Shown here: positions 8,989 to 16,639 of the stretch, in pieces
How positions within the stretch are numbered: the stretch's first letter is position 1
Layout: every line of letters starts with the position of its first letter
Origin: Jimgerdemannia flammicorona
Taxonomy: Eukaryota > Mucoromycota > Endogonomycetes > Endogonales > Endogonaceae
Length of the DNA: 26,447 nucleotides
NCBI GenBank assembly: GCA_003990745.1
Contig: RBNI01000846.1
Coordinates: forward strand, 1-26,447
Direction: 5' to 3'
Translations under genes and position numbers: made by a program
The notes under the pieces: generated by a model
Database searches by the model: none
What the model was told of the DNA's origin: nothing
What the model saw: the letters and a program-made list of their open reading frames with translations, nothing else

Positions 8989-11066
8989 CTCTCCGACAGA
9001 GTCGGAGGCACCAGAAGGTGACGAAAATGCAAAATGAGAGTGATGGATTAAAGAAGAAACAGAAGGAAGATGTGAATGGGCAATCAGAGGGTGTCGAGGA
9101 AGAGACAAAAGTCCATGGTGAGAAAGAGAAGAGCGCAGGACAGTGTCAGGGCATTGGGCAACCCATCAAGCATGATCGAATGGTACAATGAGAATCGGAG
9201 GTGGGAAGGAAGAGGGGGTATGGAGTGGGTAAGGGGGGAGGGAGGGGAGGGAGGGGGGGTAAAGGGGAGAGAGGAGGGAAGAGCGAACAACAGACCATTC
9301 AACCAAAGCAAGAAGATCGTGAACGATAGAAATTGGGTAGGCACGACGATGGACAACGAAGTTGCCAAGAACCTGAACAGCAGACATCCAATCAGAACGA
9401 TGGGAGCAGCACAAAGCAAGATGACGAGCCTCACCACGAACACATTCAAGAAGAGTGCAACGAGGATGGTTGGACAAGAAGTCAGGGAACTGTTGGGAAT
9501 GAGGAAAACGAGAATAAACAACAGTTTGAAAGGGGGAAAGAGAAATAGAAAGGTCCAAAAAGGGAATACTGGTCATACCACACACCCAAGTAATAGAGTG
9601 ATGAGGAGGGTAGACACCCAGGAACACACTAGGAATATTGATGCCAGCAACAGCGAAGACAATGAAGTCATCAATGTATCAGCGAAAGAAGATATCCCCA
9701 GCTCGAAACGCGATAGATAGAGGTGAAGAAAGATCACATATCGCACGAAGTTCATGAGCCAGGCCAACAAGGTTGGCAAGGGTGGGGGCACAATTCGTTC
9801 CCATGGCAATACCAGAGACCTGGTGAAAACAGCCAAGGCCTGACTTGAAAAAATTGGAGCAGCAGACAAGGAGTGTAAGCTCGACAATAGAAGCCAACGA
9901 AACTGGAGAATCCAAAGGAAAAACAATAGAACCCAGGAAGTGAAGACAGTCATTGATCTCATCAAAACGAATAGCAGTGTAGAAGGAGGAGAAGTCACCA
10001 GAGGCCAAATGTGAAAAATGGTGAATAGGTACAATGGTGGAACAGAGAAGGGCGAGCTCCTGGGTATCACAAAGAATGGTGTACTCAGGCCCAAGATGGT
10101 GCTGAAGAAGAGCCATCCAGGAGAGAAAGAAGCGAGAAAGCCACTTCGAAATCTTGGTGGTAGGTGAACAAAAAGCAGCTATAATAGGATGCCAAGCCAA
10201 AGTAGGCTTGTGAACTTTAGGAAGAGCATAGAAAACCGGAAGACGAACATCTGGAGAGGACAAAGAGTCCTGGAAGAAGTTAAAAATGGGGTTCGCAAAG
10301 AGAGAGTCCGAGAGCGATCTAGCAAGAGCCAGAGAAACCCGAAGGAGAGTGAGAACCTCATCCAATCCAAGAGCACTAGACTCGTAAGCCGCAGCTCGAA
10401 GGAGGGCAGAAAGGCCATCAAGGTAGAGTAATTTAGGAATAAGTGCAAAACCCTGATTCTTATCAGTGACTGTGAGCAAGTGTGAAGGCAGTTTCTTGAC
10501 CGATTTAAGTGCAGTACGCACAGCACAGTCTGAAACCAAGCAAGAGTGAGTGTATCCAGGAATGGACAGCGAGCAAGCCATGTTGAGGAATACACAGTGT
10601 GAAGAGACATTGGGAGGGGGGACCCAATCGCTAGGAACAAAATAGCAAGAGGGCATCTCACCACGATCCTCAAAAAGATGGCAAGGTCAAGAGCATGGCG
10701 AAAGCGCAAAAGATGAGCCAGATCGGTGGAAGAGAATTGAGAGGGAGTCATAGGAAAAACAAAGCAAGGACTCAGGGATAAGGTAAAAACTTGAAGGGGA
10801 GAAAGGGGGCAGTCAGCCGAAGAAAAAGGAGGGGACAAAAGAGCCCCAGAAGAAGAATAAACCTGAAAGTTCAGGACAAGCAACTGGGAAAGGTGAAGGG
10901 GGGACAACATGAGGAACCACTCAGGGTGCACCAGAAGCGATGACGGAATCCAAGAAGGGACGGGGACACCGGGGGAGAACCAAGCCGGGGGGAAGTTTAA
11001 GAGCAGGAGGTCTTCCCCTTCCCTCTGACTTTTTTTGAAGGTGGCAAGCTCGACAAATGGGAGCAC
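8983..11066 (-). pseudogene. PLE ORF2 reverse transcriptase, left arm, inactivated
   Basis: Same protein as the intact ORF2 of the right arm (14038-16128), so the breaks can be placed exactly. First, one base is lost in a homopolymer (five A at 10672-10676, six in the sister copy), shifting the frame about 130 codons in. Second, a TGA at 9679-9681 sits immediately before the catalytic YIDD motif. Third, another TGA lies at about 9166-9168, in ...PFDHA*W. Both TGAs are CGA codons changed by C->T; the sister copy has CAA or CGA there. Remaining motifs are readable: DKNQGFALIPK, LPKVHKP, SGDFSSFYTAI, GIAMGTNCAPTLANL, YIDDF, FLDLSISL. It cannot make active RT. Expression would have depended on frameshifting from the upstream ORF1 at 11030-11036. 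Confidence 0.9.
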
Positions 11067-12226
11067 ACCCCATCAGAGTGCCAGACCTTGCGGCCACAGG
11101 CTTTCGTACAGCCCTTGCATTCAGGGGCACGGGGAGAGGAGGCGGAGGAGGAACCGGCGGAGGAGGCAGAAGGAGAGTGAGCAGCCAAAGGGGCAGCAGC
11201 GTGAGGAACACCACCATGGGGGCAGACAGACTTGGCCGAGTGCCAGTAGGCATGGTGGAGGCAACCGGAGCAGATGGCACAAGGCCAAGCCCCAACAGGG
11301 CGAGAACCAAGTTGACGGCCGCGCTTGGGGGTAGGGGGAATGGAAGAAGAAGCCTTGGTAGGCGAGGGGGACCGAGAAGAGGCTGACGAAGCCTGGTTGG
11401 GCTTGGTGGGGGTCTTGGTGGGGGTCTTGGAGGGGGCCTTGGCAGCGGCGGCAGCAAAGGAATGAACCTCGGCATGAGCAGCAGTGTGAGCCTCGGCGTG
11501 AATGGCCTCGGAGACCAAAACCTCAGGGGAGGTAGGGAGGGGAGCAGTGGTGGCAGTGCGAGCAGTGGCAGCAGCACAAGACGTCTCCTGCTCATGAAGA
11601 TGAGCAATGAAGGAGGTGCCGGCGAGGAGGAAGCGACATACAGTGTCGATGTCAGCGGCGACCGAAGAAACTTCGTGGACAGTGAAGCCACAAAAGGGGG
11701 CAGTGTCCGAGAGGCGAGAGGAGGTGAAGGCCATGAAAGTGGCACAGGCATGGTGGAAGGAGGCGGAAGTGGTGGCGGCAGCGGTAGTGGTGGCATCAGC
11801 AGCGGCAAGCTTGGTGGCGGCAGTGGCAGCACGAACCTCTTCAGAGAGAGCTTGGCGGTGGGCCTCGGGGAGAATGGAGTAGCAGACGGTGGGTGGAGCG
11901 ATGACGTCGACATCATGGCGGAGACGAGCCTCCTTGGCAGAGAGGGCAAGAACTGACTGGAACTGGGAGAGGAGCGGACGACCAGAAGGATGAAGGTCCA
12001 GAGGGAGGGAGAGAATGGTGGACGAGATGTAAGACTCGAATGAAACAGTGGCAGGGGTGAAGGCAGGGGGAGGAGGAGGAGGAAGAGCCTCATCCATGAG
12101 CTCGTTGATGAGGACGGAGGCCCCAAGGGCAGGCAGTACAGCAGAGGAGGAAGAAGGCCCAGTGGGAGCCAAGAGAGCAAACCCAGAGCCAGTGTCAAAG
12201 CGAACAGAAGACATGTGGAAAAGCAT
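10997..12226 (-). CDS. PLE ORF1 protein with two zinc-finger-like motifs (left arm)
   Basis: An uninterrupted 409-residue frame from the ATG at 12224-12226, the same length as the right-arm ORF1. The first 300 residues are Ala/Ser/Pro/Thr-rich with helical stretches (VSFESYISS..., ...SAKEARLRHDVDVIAPP...). A Lys/Pro/Thr hinge (KTPTKTPTKPNQ) follows, then two similar Cys/His motifs: C-AI-C-(9)-H-(5)-C-P-H near residue 316 and C-KG-C-(9)-H-(4)-C-S-H near residue 370, both with Trp just before the first His. The tail is basic (KKVRGKGK). I infer a nucleic-acid-binding, gag/ORF1-like partner of the RT. The +1 Leu/Pro-rich frame over the same DNA (10921-12273) is a shadow: it lacks motifs and merely reflects GCC/TCC-rich codons. 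Although the ORF2 of this arm is dead, this ORF is intact. Confidence 0.75.
   Translation of the reverse strand: MLFHMSSVRFDTGSGFALLAPTGPSSSSAVLPALGASVLINELMDEALPPPPPPAFTPATVSFESYISSTILSLPLDLHPSGRPLLSQFQSVLALSAKEARLRHDVDVIAPPTVCYSILPEAHRQALSEEVRAATAATKLAAADATTTAAATTSASFHHACATFMAFTSSRLSDTAPFCGFTVHEVSSVAADIDTVCRFLLAGTSFIAHLHEQETSCAAATARTATTAPLPTSPEVLVSEAIHAEAHTAAHAEVHSFAAAAAKAPSKTPTKTPTKPNQASSASSRSPSPTKASSSIPPTPKRGRQLGSRPVGAWPCAICSGCLHHAYWHSAKSVCPHGGVPHAAAPLAAHSPSASSAGSSSASSPRAPECKGCTKACGRKVWHSDGVCSHLSSLPPSKKVRGKGKTSCS
11030..11036 (-). promoter_or_regulatory. -1 ribosomal frameshift heptamer (left arm)
   Basis: A AAA AAA on the minus strand (seven T on plus), in the correct phase of ORF1 and inside its overlap with the -1 frame of ORF2. 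It is identical in position and phase to the right-arm site at 14074-14080, with the same GGGGAAG...CTTCCCC hairpin downstream. Confidence 0.6.
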
Positions 12227-12464
12227 ATATAAGGGGGATGAACAAAGAATGTAACCGAAATTGCATCAGCCATTTATTGCCATGCAAAAGCGCGGTCCTT
12301 ATATACAAAATACGACGTCCCAAAAGGGAGGACGCACCACAACTCGGGGCAAACCGAATTAGGAACCACATGACTGCCGGAGATAAGCGGAGATAAAGAG
12401 GGAGCCAATCCCAGTTGCAGGATAAAAATCACAAACAAACACAAACAAAACAAATCCAAATCAA
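12143..12464 (-). repeat. PLE 5' pseudo-LTR part, left arm
   Basis: Promoter and start of ORF1, running from the edge of the central 181-bp block. Its first 322 bp are repeated at the distal end of the same arm (8486-8807). The boundary inside ORF1 is simply where the distal copy stops. Confidence 0.75.
12297..12305 (-). promoter_or_regulatory. TATA box of left PLE copy
   Basis: On the minus strand TATATAAGG lies about 80 bp upstream of the ORF1 ATG and just after GGACGTCGTATTTTG. The mirror-image site in the right arm is at 12805-12813. The two promoters point away from each other across the central block. Confidence 0.55.
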
Positions 12465-12645
12465 GATTAAAAAACATCCACAGATCCCGGAGGGGTGAGC
12501 GCAAGTGAGGAGTGAGGCCAAAACGGAGCGAGCCGCAGCGAGCCCAAGCGAAGTGAGGGGCCGAAGGCAGTGGAGAGGAGCAAAGTAAGGCCGAGACCCC
12601 AGAGCAAGCGCAAGACCCCGGAGGGGGCAAGGATGTTTTTTAATC
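12465..12645 (-). repeat. 181-bp block with 15-bp inverted ends (centre of palindrome)
   Basis: GATTAAAAAACATCC (12465-12479) and its exact complement (12631-12645) border a GC-rich interior. Its orientation matches the left-arm distal copy (8808-8988), so for the right-hand element the block is inverted relative to its own distal copy (16123-16303). It is the only unpaired part of the palindrome and forms the loop. A short frame with ATG at 12570 is a chance reading of purine-rich DNA. Confidence 0.85.
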
Positions 12646-12967
12646 TCAATTTGGATTTGTTTTGTTTGTGTTTGTTTGTGATTTTTATCCTGCAACTGGG
12701 ATTGGCTCCCCCTTTATCTCTGCTTATCTCCGGCGGTCATGTGGTTCCTAATTCGGTTTGCCCCAAGTTGTGGCGCATCCTCCCTTTTGGGACGTCATAT
12801 TTTGTATATAAGGACCACACTTTTGCATGGCAATAAATGGCTGATGCAATTTCGGTTACGTTCTTTGTTTGTCCCCCTTATATATGCTTTTCCACATATC
12901 TTCCATTCGCTTTGACACTGGCTCTGGGTTTGCTCCCTTGGCTCCCGCTGGGCCTTCTTCCTCCTCT
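12646..12967 (+). repeat. PLE 5' pseudo-LTR part, right arm
   Basis: From the edge of the central block through the promoter into ORF1. The same sequence recurs at 16304-16629 with a 4-bp insertion near the TATA box and otherwise mostly C/T and G/A differences. Confidence 0.8.
12805..12813 (+). promoter_or_regulatory. TATA box of right PLE copy
   Basis: TATATAAGG follows GGGACGTCATATTTTG (a GACGTC core at 12791-12796) and lies about 70 bp before the ORF1 ATG. It is conserved in the other arm and in both distal repeat copies. Confidence 0.55.
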
Positions 12968-14113
12968 GCTGTACCGCCTGCCCTCAGGGCCTCCATCCTC
13001 GTCGACGAGCTCATGGATGAGGCTCTTCCTCCTCCTCCTCCCCCTGCCTTCACCCCTGCCACTGTTTCATTCAAGTCTTACATCTCATCCGCTGTTCTCT
13101 CCCTCCCTCTGGACCTTTGTCCTTCTGGTCATCCGCTCCTCTCCCAGTTCCGGTCGGTTCTTGCCCTCTCTGCCAAGGAGGCTCATCTCCGCCATGACGT
13201 CGACATCATTGCTCTGCCCGCCATCTGCTACTCCGTTCTCCCTGAGGCCTGCCGCCAAGCTCTCTCTGAAGAGGTTCATGCTGCCACTGCCACTGCCAAG
13301 CTTGCCGCTGCTGATGCTGCTGCTACCACTGCTGCCGCCGCTTCTGCCTCCTTCCACTGTGCCTGTGCTGCTTTCATGGCCTTCACCTCCTCTCGCCTCT
13401 CGGATGCTGCCCCCTTTTGTGGCTTCACTATTCACGAAGTTCCTTCGGTCACTGCCGACATCGACGCTGTATGTCGCTTCCTCCTCGCCAGCACCTCCTT
13501 CGTTGCTCGTCTTCACGAGCAAGAGACGTCTCGTGCTGCTGCCACTGCTCACACTGCCGCCACTACTCCCCTCCCTACCTCCCCTGAGGTTTCGGTCTCC
13601 GAGGCCATTCGTGCCGAGGCTCGTGCTGCTGCTCATGCCGAGGTTCGTTCCTTCGCCACCGCCGCTGTCAAGGCCCCCTCCAAGACCCCCACCAAGACCC
13701 CCACCAAGCCCAACCAGGCTTTGTCGGCCTCTTCTCAGTCCCCCTCGCCTGCCAAGGCTTCTTCTTCCATTCCCCCTGCCCCCAAGCATGGCCGTCAACT
13801 TGGTTCTCGCCCTGTTGGGGCTTGGCCTTGTACTGTCTGCTCCGGTCACCTCCACCGTACCTACTGGCACCTGGCCAAGTCCATCTGCCCCCATGGTGGT
13901 GTTCCTCGCGCTGCTGCCCCTTTGGCTGCTCGCTCTCCTTCTGCCTCCTCCGCTGGTTCCTCCTCCACCTCCTCTCCCCGTGCCCCTGAATGCAAGGGCT
14001 GCATGAAAGCCTGTGGCCGCAAGGTCTGGCACTCTGATGGGGTGTGCTCCCATTCGTCGGGCTTGCCACCTTCAAAAAAAGTCAGAGGGAAGGGGAAGAC
14101 CTCCCACTCTTAA
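12884..14113 (+). CDS. PLE ORF1 protein with two zinc-finger-like motifs (right arm)
   Basis: The first ATG in frame is 12884, giving 409 residues, exactly the length of the left-arm copy; the frame extends slightly upstream only from a TTG. Order of parts: an Ala/Ser/Pro-rich helical N-terminal region (about 1-270), a KTPTKTPTK hinge (about 275-285), finger 1 at residues 316-337 (C-TV-C, nine residues, H, five residues, C-P-H), finger 2 at residues 370-390 (C-KG-C, nine residues, H, four residues, C-S-H), and a basic tail (KKVRGKGK). Both fingers carry Trp-His at the same place, suggesting an internal duplication. The last 76 nt overlap ORF2 in the -1 frame. The likely role is RNA or DNA binding in the retroelement particle (inference). 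The Leu/Pro-rich alternative frame 12837-14006 is a shadow. Confidence 0.75.
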   Translation: MLFHISSIRFDTGSGFAPLAPAGPSSSSAVPPALRASILVDELMDEALPPPPPPAFTPATVSFKSYISSAVLSLPLDLCPSGHPLLSQFRSVLALSAKEAHLRHDVDIIALPAICYSVLPEACRQALSEEVHAATATAKLAAADAAATTAAAASASFHCACAAFMAFTSSRLSDAAPFCGFTIHEVPSVTADIDAVCRFLLASTSFVARLHEQETSRAAATAHTAATTPLPTSPEVSVSEAIRAEARAAAHAEVRSFATAAVKAPSKTPTKTPTKPNQALSASSQSPSPAKASSSIPPAPKHGRQLGSRPVGAWPCTVCSGHLHRTYWHLAKSICPHGGVPRAAAPLAARSPSASSAGSSSTSSPRAPECKGCMKACGRKVWHSDGVCSHSSGLPPSKKVRGKGKTSHS

Positions 14114-16128
14114 ACTTCCCCCTGGCTTGGTTCTCCCCCATTGTCCCTGTCTCTTCTCGGATTCTGTTGTCGCTTCTGGTGTGCCCTGAGTGGTTCCTCA
14201 TATTGTCCCCCCTTTGCCTTTCCCAGTTGCTTGTCCCGAACTTTCGGGTTTATTCTTCTTCTGGGGCTCTTTTGTCCCCTCCTTTTTCTTCGGCTGACTG
14301 CCCTCTTTCTCCTCTTCAAGTTTTTGCCTTATCCCTGGGTCCTCGCTTTGTTTTTCCTGCAACTCCCTCTCAATTCTCTTCCACCGATCCAGCTCATCTT
14401 TTGTGCTTTTGCCGTGCTCTTGACCTTGCCATCTTTTTTGAGGATCGTGGTGAGATGCCCTCTTGCTATTTTGTTCCTAGCGATTGGGTCCCCCCTCCCA
14501 ATGTCTCTTCACACTGCGTATTCCTCGACATGGCTTGCTCACTGTCCATTCCTGGACGCACTCGCTCTTGCTTGGTTTCGGATCATGCTGTGTGTACTGC
14601 ACTTAAATCAGTCAAGCAACTGCCTTCACACTTGCTCACAGTTACTGATAAGAATCAGGGTTTTGCGCTTATTCCTAAATTGCTCTACCTTGATGGCCTT
14701 TCTGCCCTCCTTCGAGCTGCGGCTTATGAGCCTAGTGCTCTTGGATTGGATGAGGTTCTCACTCTCCTTCGGGTTTCTCTGGCTCTTGCTAGATCGCTCT
14801 CAGACTCTCCCTTCATGAACCCCATTTTTAACTTCTTCCAGGACTCTTTGTCCTCTCTGGATATTCATCTTCCAGTTTTCTATGCTCTTCCTAAAGTTCA
14901 CAAGCCTACTTTGGCTTGGCGTCCTATTACAGCTGCTTTTTGTTCACCTACCACCAAGATTTCGAAGTGGCTTTCTCGCTTCTTTCTCTCCTGGATGGCT
15001 CTTCTTCAGCACCATCTTGGGTCTGAGTACACTATTCTTCATGATACTCAGGAGCTCGCCCTTCTCTGTTCCACCATTGTGCCTGTTCACCATTTTTCAC
15101 ATTTGGCCTCTGGTGACTTCTCCTCCTTCTACACTGCTATTCATTTTGACGAGATCGATAACTGTCTTCACTTCCTGGGTTCCATTGTTTTTCCTTTGGA
15201 TTCTCCAGTTTTGTTGGCTTCCATTGTCGAGCTTACACTTCTTATCTGCCGCTCCAATTTTTTCAAGTCGGTCCTTGGCTGTTTTCACCAGGTCTCTGGT
15301 ATTGCCATGGGAACAAATTGTGCCCCCACCCTTGCCAACCTTGTTGGCCTGGCTTATGAACTTTGTGTGATACGTGATCTTTCTTCACCTCTGTCTATTG
15401 CGTTCCGAGCTGGGGATATCTTCTTTTGCCAATACATTGATGACTTCATTGTCTTCACTGTTACTGGCATCGATATTCCTAGTATGTTCCTGGGTGTCTA
15501 CCCTCCTCATCACTCTATTACTTGGGTGTATAGTATGACCAGTATTCCCTTTTTGGACCTTTCTATTTCTCTTTCCCCCTTTCAAACTGTTGTTTATTCT
15601 CGTTTTTCTTGTTCCCAACAGTTCCCTGACTTCTTGTACAACCATCCTCGTCACACTCTTCTTGAATGTGTTCGTGGTGAGGCTCATCGTCTTGCTTTGT
15701 GCTGCTCCCATCATTCTGATTGGGTGTCTGCTATTCAGGTTCTTAGCAACTTCGTCGTCCATCATCATGCCTACCCAATTTCTATCGTTCGCAATCTTCT
15801 TGCTTCAGTTGAATGGTCTGTTGTTCGCTCTTCCCTCCTCTCTCCCCTTTACCCCCCCTCCCTCCTCTCCCTTCCCCCTTACCCACTCCGTACCCCCTCT
15901 TCCTTCCCACCCCCGATTCTCGTTGTACCATTCGATCATGCTCGATGGGTTGCCCAATGCCCTGACACTGTCCTGTGCTCTTCTCTTTCTCACCATGGAC
16001 TTTTGTCTCTTCCTCGATGCCCTCTGATTGCCCGTTCGTGTCTTCCTTCTGTTTCTTCTTTAATCCATCACTCTTGTTTTGCGTTTTCATCACCTTCTGG
16101 TGCCTCTGACTCTGTCGGAGAGGATTAA
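14038..16128 (+). CDS. PLE ORF2: Penelope-type reverse transcriptase, intact copy
   Basis: Open from 14038 to the TAA at 16126-16128; probably translated as a -1 frameshift extension of ORF1, because no early ATG exists. Numbering from 14044, Penelope-type RT motifs are: TDKNQGFALI (about 201), LPKVHKP (about 282), RPI...TTKISKWLSRF, SGDFSSFYTAI with the motif A Asp at 358, GIAMGTNCAPTLANL (about 419), catalytic YIDDF (464-467), FLDLSISL, and NHPRHTLLECVRGEAHRLALCCS in the thumb. After the thumb comes a Pro/Ser/Leu-rich tail of about 130 residues with no GIY-YIG endonuclease, unlike canonical Penelope. This fits the endonuclease-deficient PLE branch. Key catalytic residues are all present, so this copy may be coding-competent. 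The residue before YIDD is Gln, where family members usually have Arg. Confidence 0.9.
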   Translation, partial: WGVLPFVGLATFKKSQREGEDLPLLNFPLAWFSPIVPVSSRILLSLLVCPEWFLILSPLCLSQLLVPNFRVYSSSGALLSPPFSSADCPLSPLQVFALSLGPRFVFPATPSQFSSTDPAHLLCFCRALDLAIFFEDRGEMPSCYFVPSDWVPPPNVSSHCVFLDMACSLSIPGRTRSCLVSDHAVCTALKSVKQLPSHLLTVTDKNQGFALIPKLLYLDGLSALLRAAAYEPSALGLDEVLTLLRVSLALARSLSDSPFMNPIFNFFQDSLSSLDIHLPVFYALPKVHKPTLAWRPITAAFCSPTTKISKWLSRFFLSWMALLQHHLGSEYTILHDTQELALLCSTIVPVHHFSHLASGDFSSFYTAIHFDEIDNCLHFLGSIVFPLDSPVLLASIVELTLLICRSNFFKSVLGCFHQVSGIAMGTNCAPTLANLVGLAYELCVIRDLSSPLSIAFRAGDIFFCQYIDDFIVFTVTGIDIPSMFLGVYPPHHSITWVYSMTSIPFLDLSISLSPFQTVVYSRFSCSQQFPDFLYNHPRHTLLECVRGEAHRLALCCSHHSDWVSAIQVLSNFVVHHHAYPISIVRNLLASVEWSVVRSSLLSPLYPPSLLSLPPYPLRTPSSFPPPILVVPFDHARWVAQCPDTVLCSSLSHHGLLSLPRCPLIARSCLPSVSSLIHHSCFAFSSPSGASDSVGED
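14074..14080 (+). promoter_or_regulatory. -1 ribosomal frameshift heptamer A AAA AAA
   Basis: Zero-frame codons are tcA-AAA-AAA-gtc, so the seven A fit the X-XXY-YYZ slippery pattern. ORF2 is open in the -1 frame from 14038 and has no ATG until about 14455. Downstream GGGGAAG (14092-14098) can pair with CTTCCCC (14115-14121); a shifted pairing starts at 14087, giving a 6-nt spacer. Slippage would make a fusion of about 1,081 residues. Confidence 0.65.
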
Positions 16129-16303
16129 AAAACATCCTTGCCCCCTCCAGGGTCTCGCGCTCGCTCCAGGGTCTCGGCCTTACTCCACTCCCCTCCGCTG
16201 CCATCGGCCCCTCGCTTTGCTCGGGCTCACTGCGGCTCACTCCGTTTCAGCCTCACCCCTCGCTTGCGCTCACCCCTCCGGGGTCTGCGGATGTTTTTTA
16301 ATC
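16123..16303 (+). repeat. 181-bp block with 15-bp inverted ends (right distal copy)
   Basis: GATTAAAAAACATCC (16123-16137) and its exact complement (16289-16303). The ORF2 stop TAA is formed by the terminal repeat itself. Inside, CTCCAGGGTCTCG occurs twice in tandem. Same length as the other two copies. It could be a MITE that landed at the ORF2 stop in an ancestor, or a structural part of the element. Confidence 0.85.
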
Positions 16304-16629
16304 TCGATTTGGATTTGTTTTGTTTGTGTTTGTTTGTGATTTTTATCCTGCAACTGGGATTGGCTCCCCCTTTATCTCCACTTATCTCCGGTGGTCATGT
16401 GGTTTCTAATTCAGTTTGCCCCGAGTTGTGGTATGTCCTCCCTTTTGGGACGTCATATTTTGTATATACATAAGGACTGCGCTTTTGCGTGGCAATAAAC
16501 GGCTGATGCAATTTCAGTTACGTTCTTTATTCGTCTCCCTTATACATGCTTTTCCACATGTCTTCCATTCGCTTTGACACTGGCTCTGGGTTTGCTCCCT
16601 TGGCTCCTGCTGGGCCTTCTTCCTCCTCT
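16304..16629 (+). repeat. PLE distal pseudo-LTR part, right arm (truncated 5' repeat)
   Basis: Repeats 12646-12967, including the promoter and first codons of ORF1, and stops at CCTTCTTCCTCCTCT, the same point as the left arm. It is the head of a partial tandem copy, the usual Penelope arrangement. Confidence 0.8.
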
Positions 16630-16632
16630 AAT

Positions 16633-16639
16633 TAAATAG
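16633..16639. repeat. Candidate target duplication of PLE palindrome (right)
   Basis: TAAATAG, identical to 8481-8487. It is separated from the end of arm homology by a few bases (ATT). Confidence 0.55.

Larger units (their letters stand above)
8488..16632. mobile_element. Penelope-like element, 8.1-kb head-to-head palindrome
   Basis: Two nearly complete copies of one Penelope-like retroelement in opposite orientation. The left arm (8486-12464) is the reverse complement of the right arm (12646-16629), by eye above 90% identical, with arm lengths within a few bases. The centre is a 181-bp block (12465-12645), also present near the distal end of each arm. Each arm is ordered promoter/5' repeat, ORF1, ORF2 (RT), 181-bp block, truncated repeat of the 5' region, so each copy is bounded by PLE-style pseudo-LTRs. 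Both distal ends stop at the same string, CCTTCTTCCTCCTCT. The reverse transcriptase is Penelope-type with no GIY-YIG domain, which points to the endonuclease-deficient branch (Athena/Coprina-like). Differences between arms are mostly C/T and G/A. The element lies inside a dead hAT gene. Confidence 0.85.

Noticed and set aside
12820..12870. Possible hammerhead ribozyme in the PLE repeat (CTGATG near 12841)
   Set aside because: Penelope elements often carry hammerheads, but here the CTGANGA and GAAA core strings are not both present in the right order on either strand.
12837..14006. Long Leu/Pro-rich plus-strand frame starting at an ATG just after the PLE TATA box, and its left-arm twin at 10921-12273
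   Set aside because: It is the shadow of ORF1 in another frame. Leu/Pro come from reading GCC/TCC/CCT codons out of phase, there are no motifs, and the zinc-finger frame fits the overlap with ORF2.
13085..14053. Long Gly/Ser-rich frames antisense to PLE ORF1 (also 11462-11956)
   Set aside because: They result from complementing an Ala/Ser/Pro-rich coding region. There are no start context, motifs or independent promoter.
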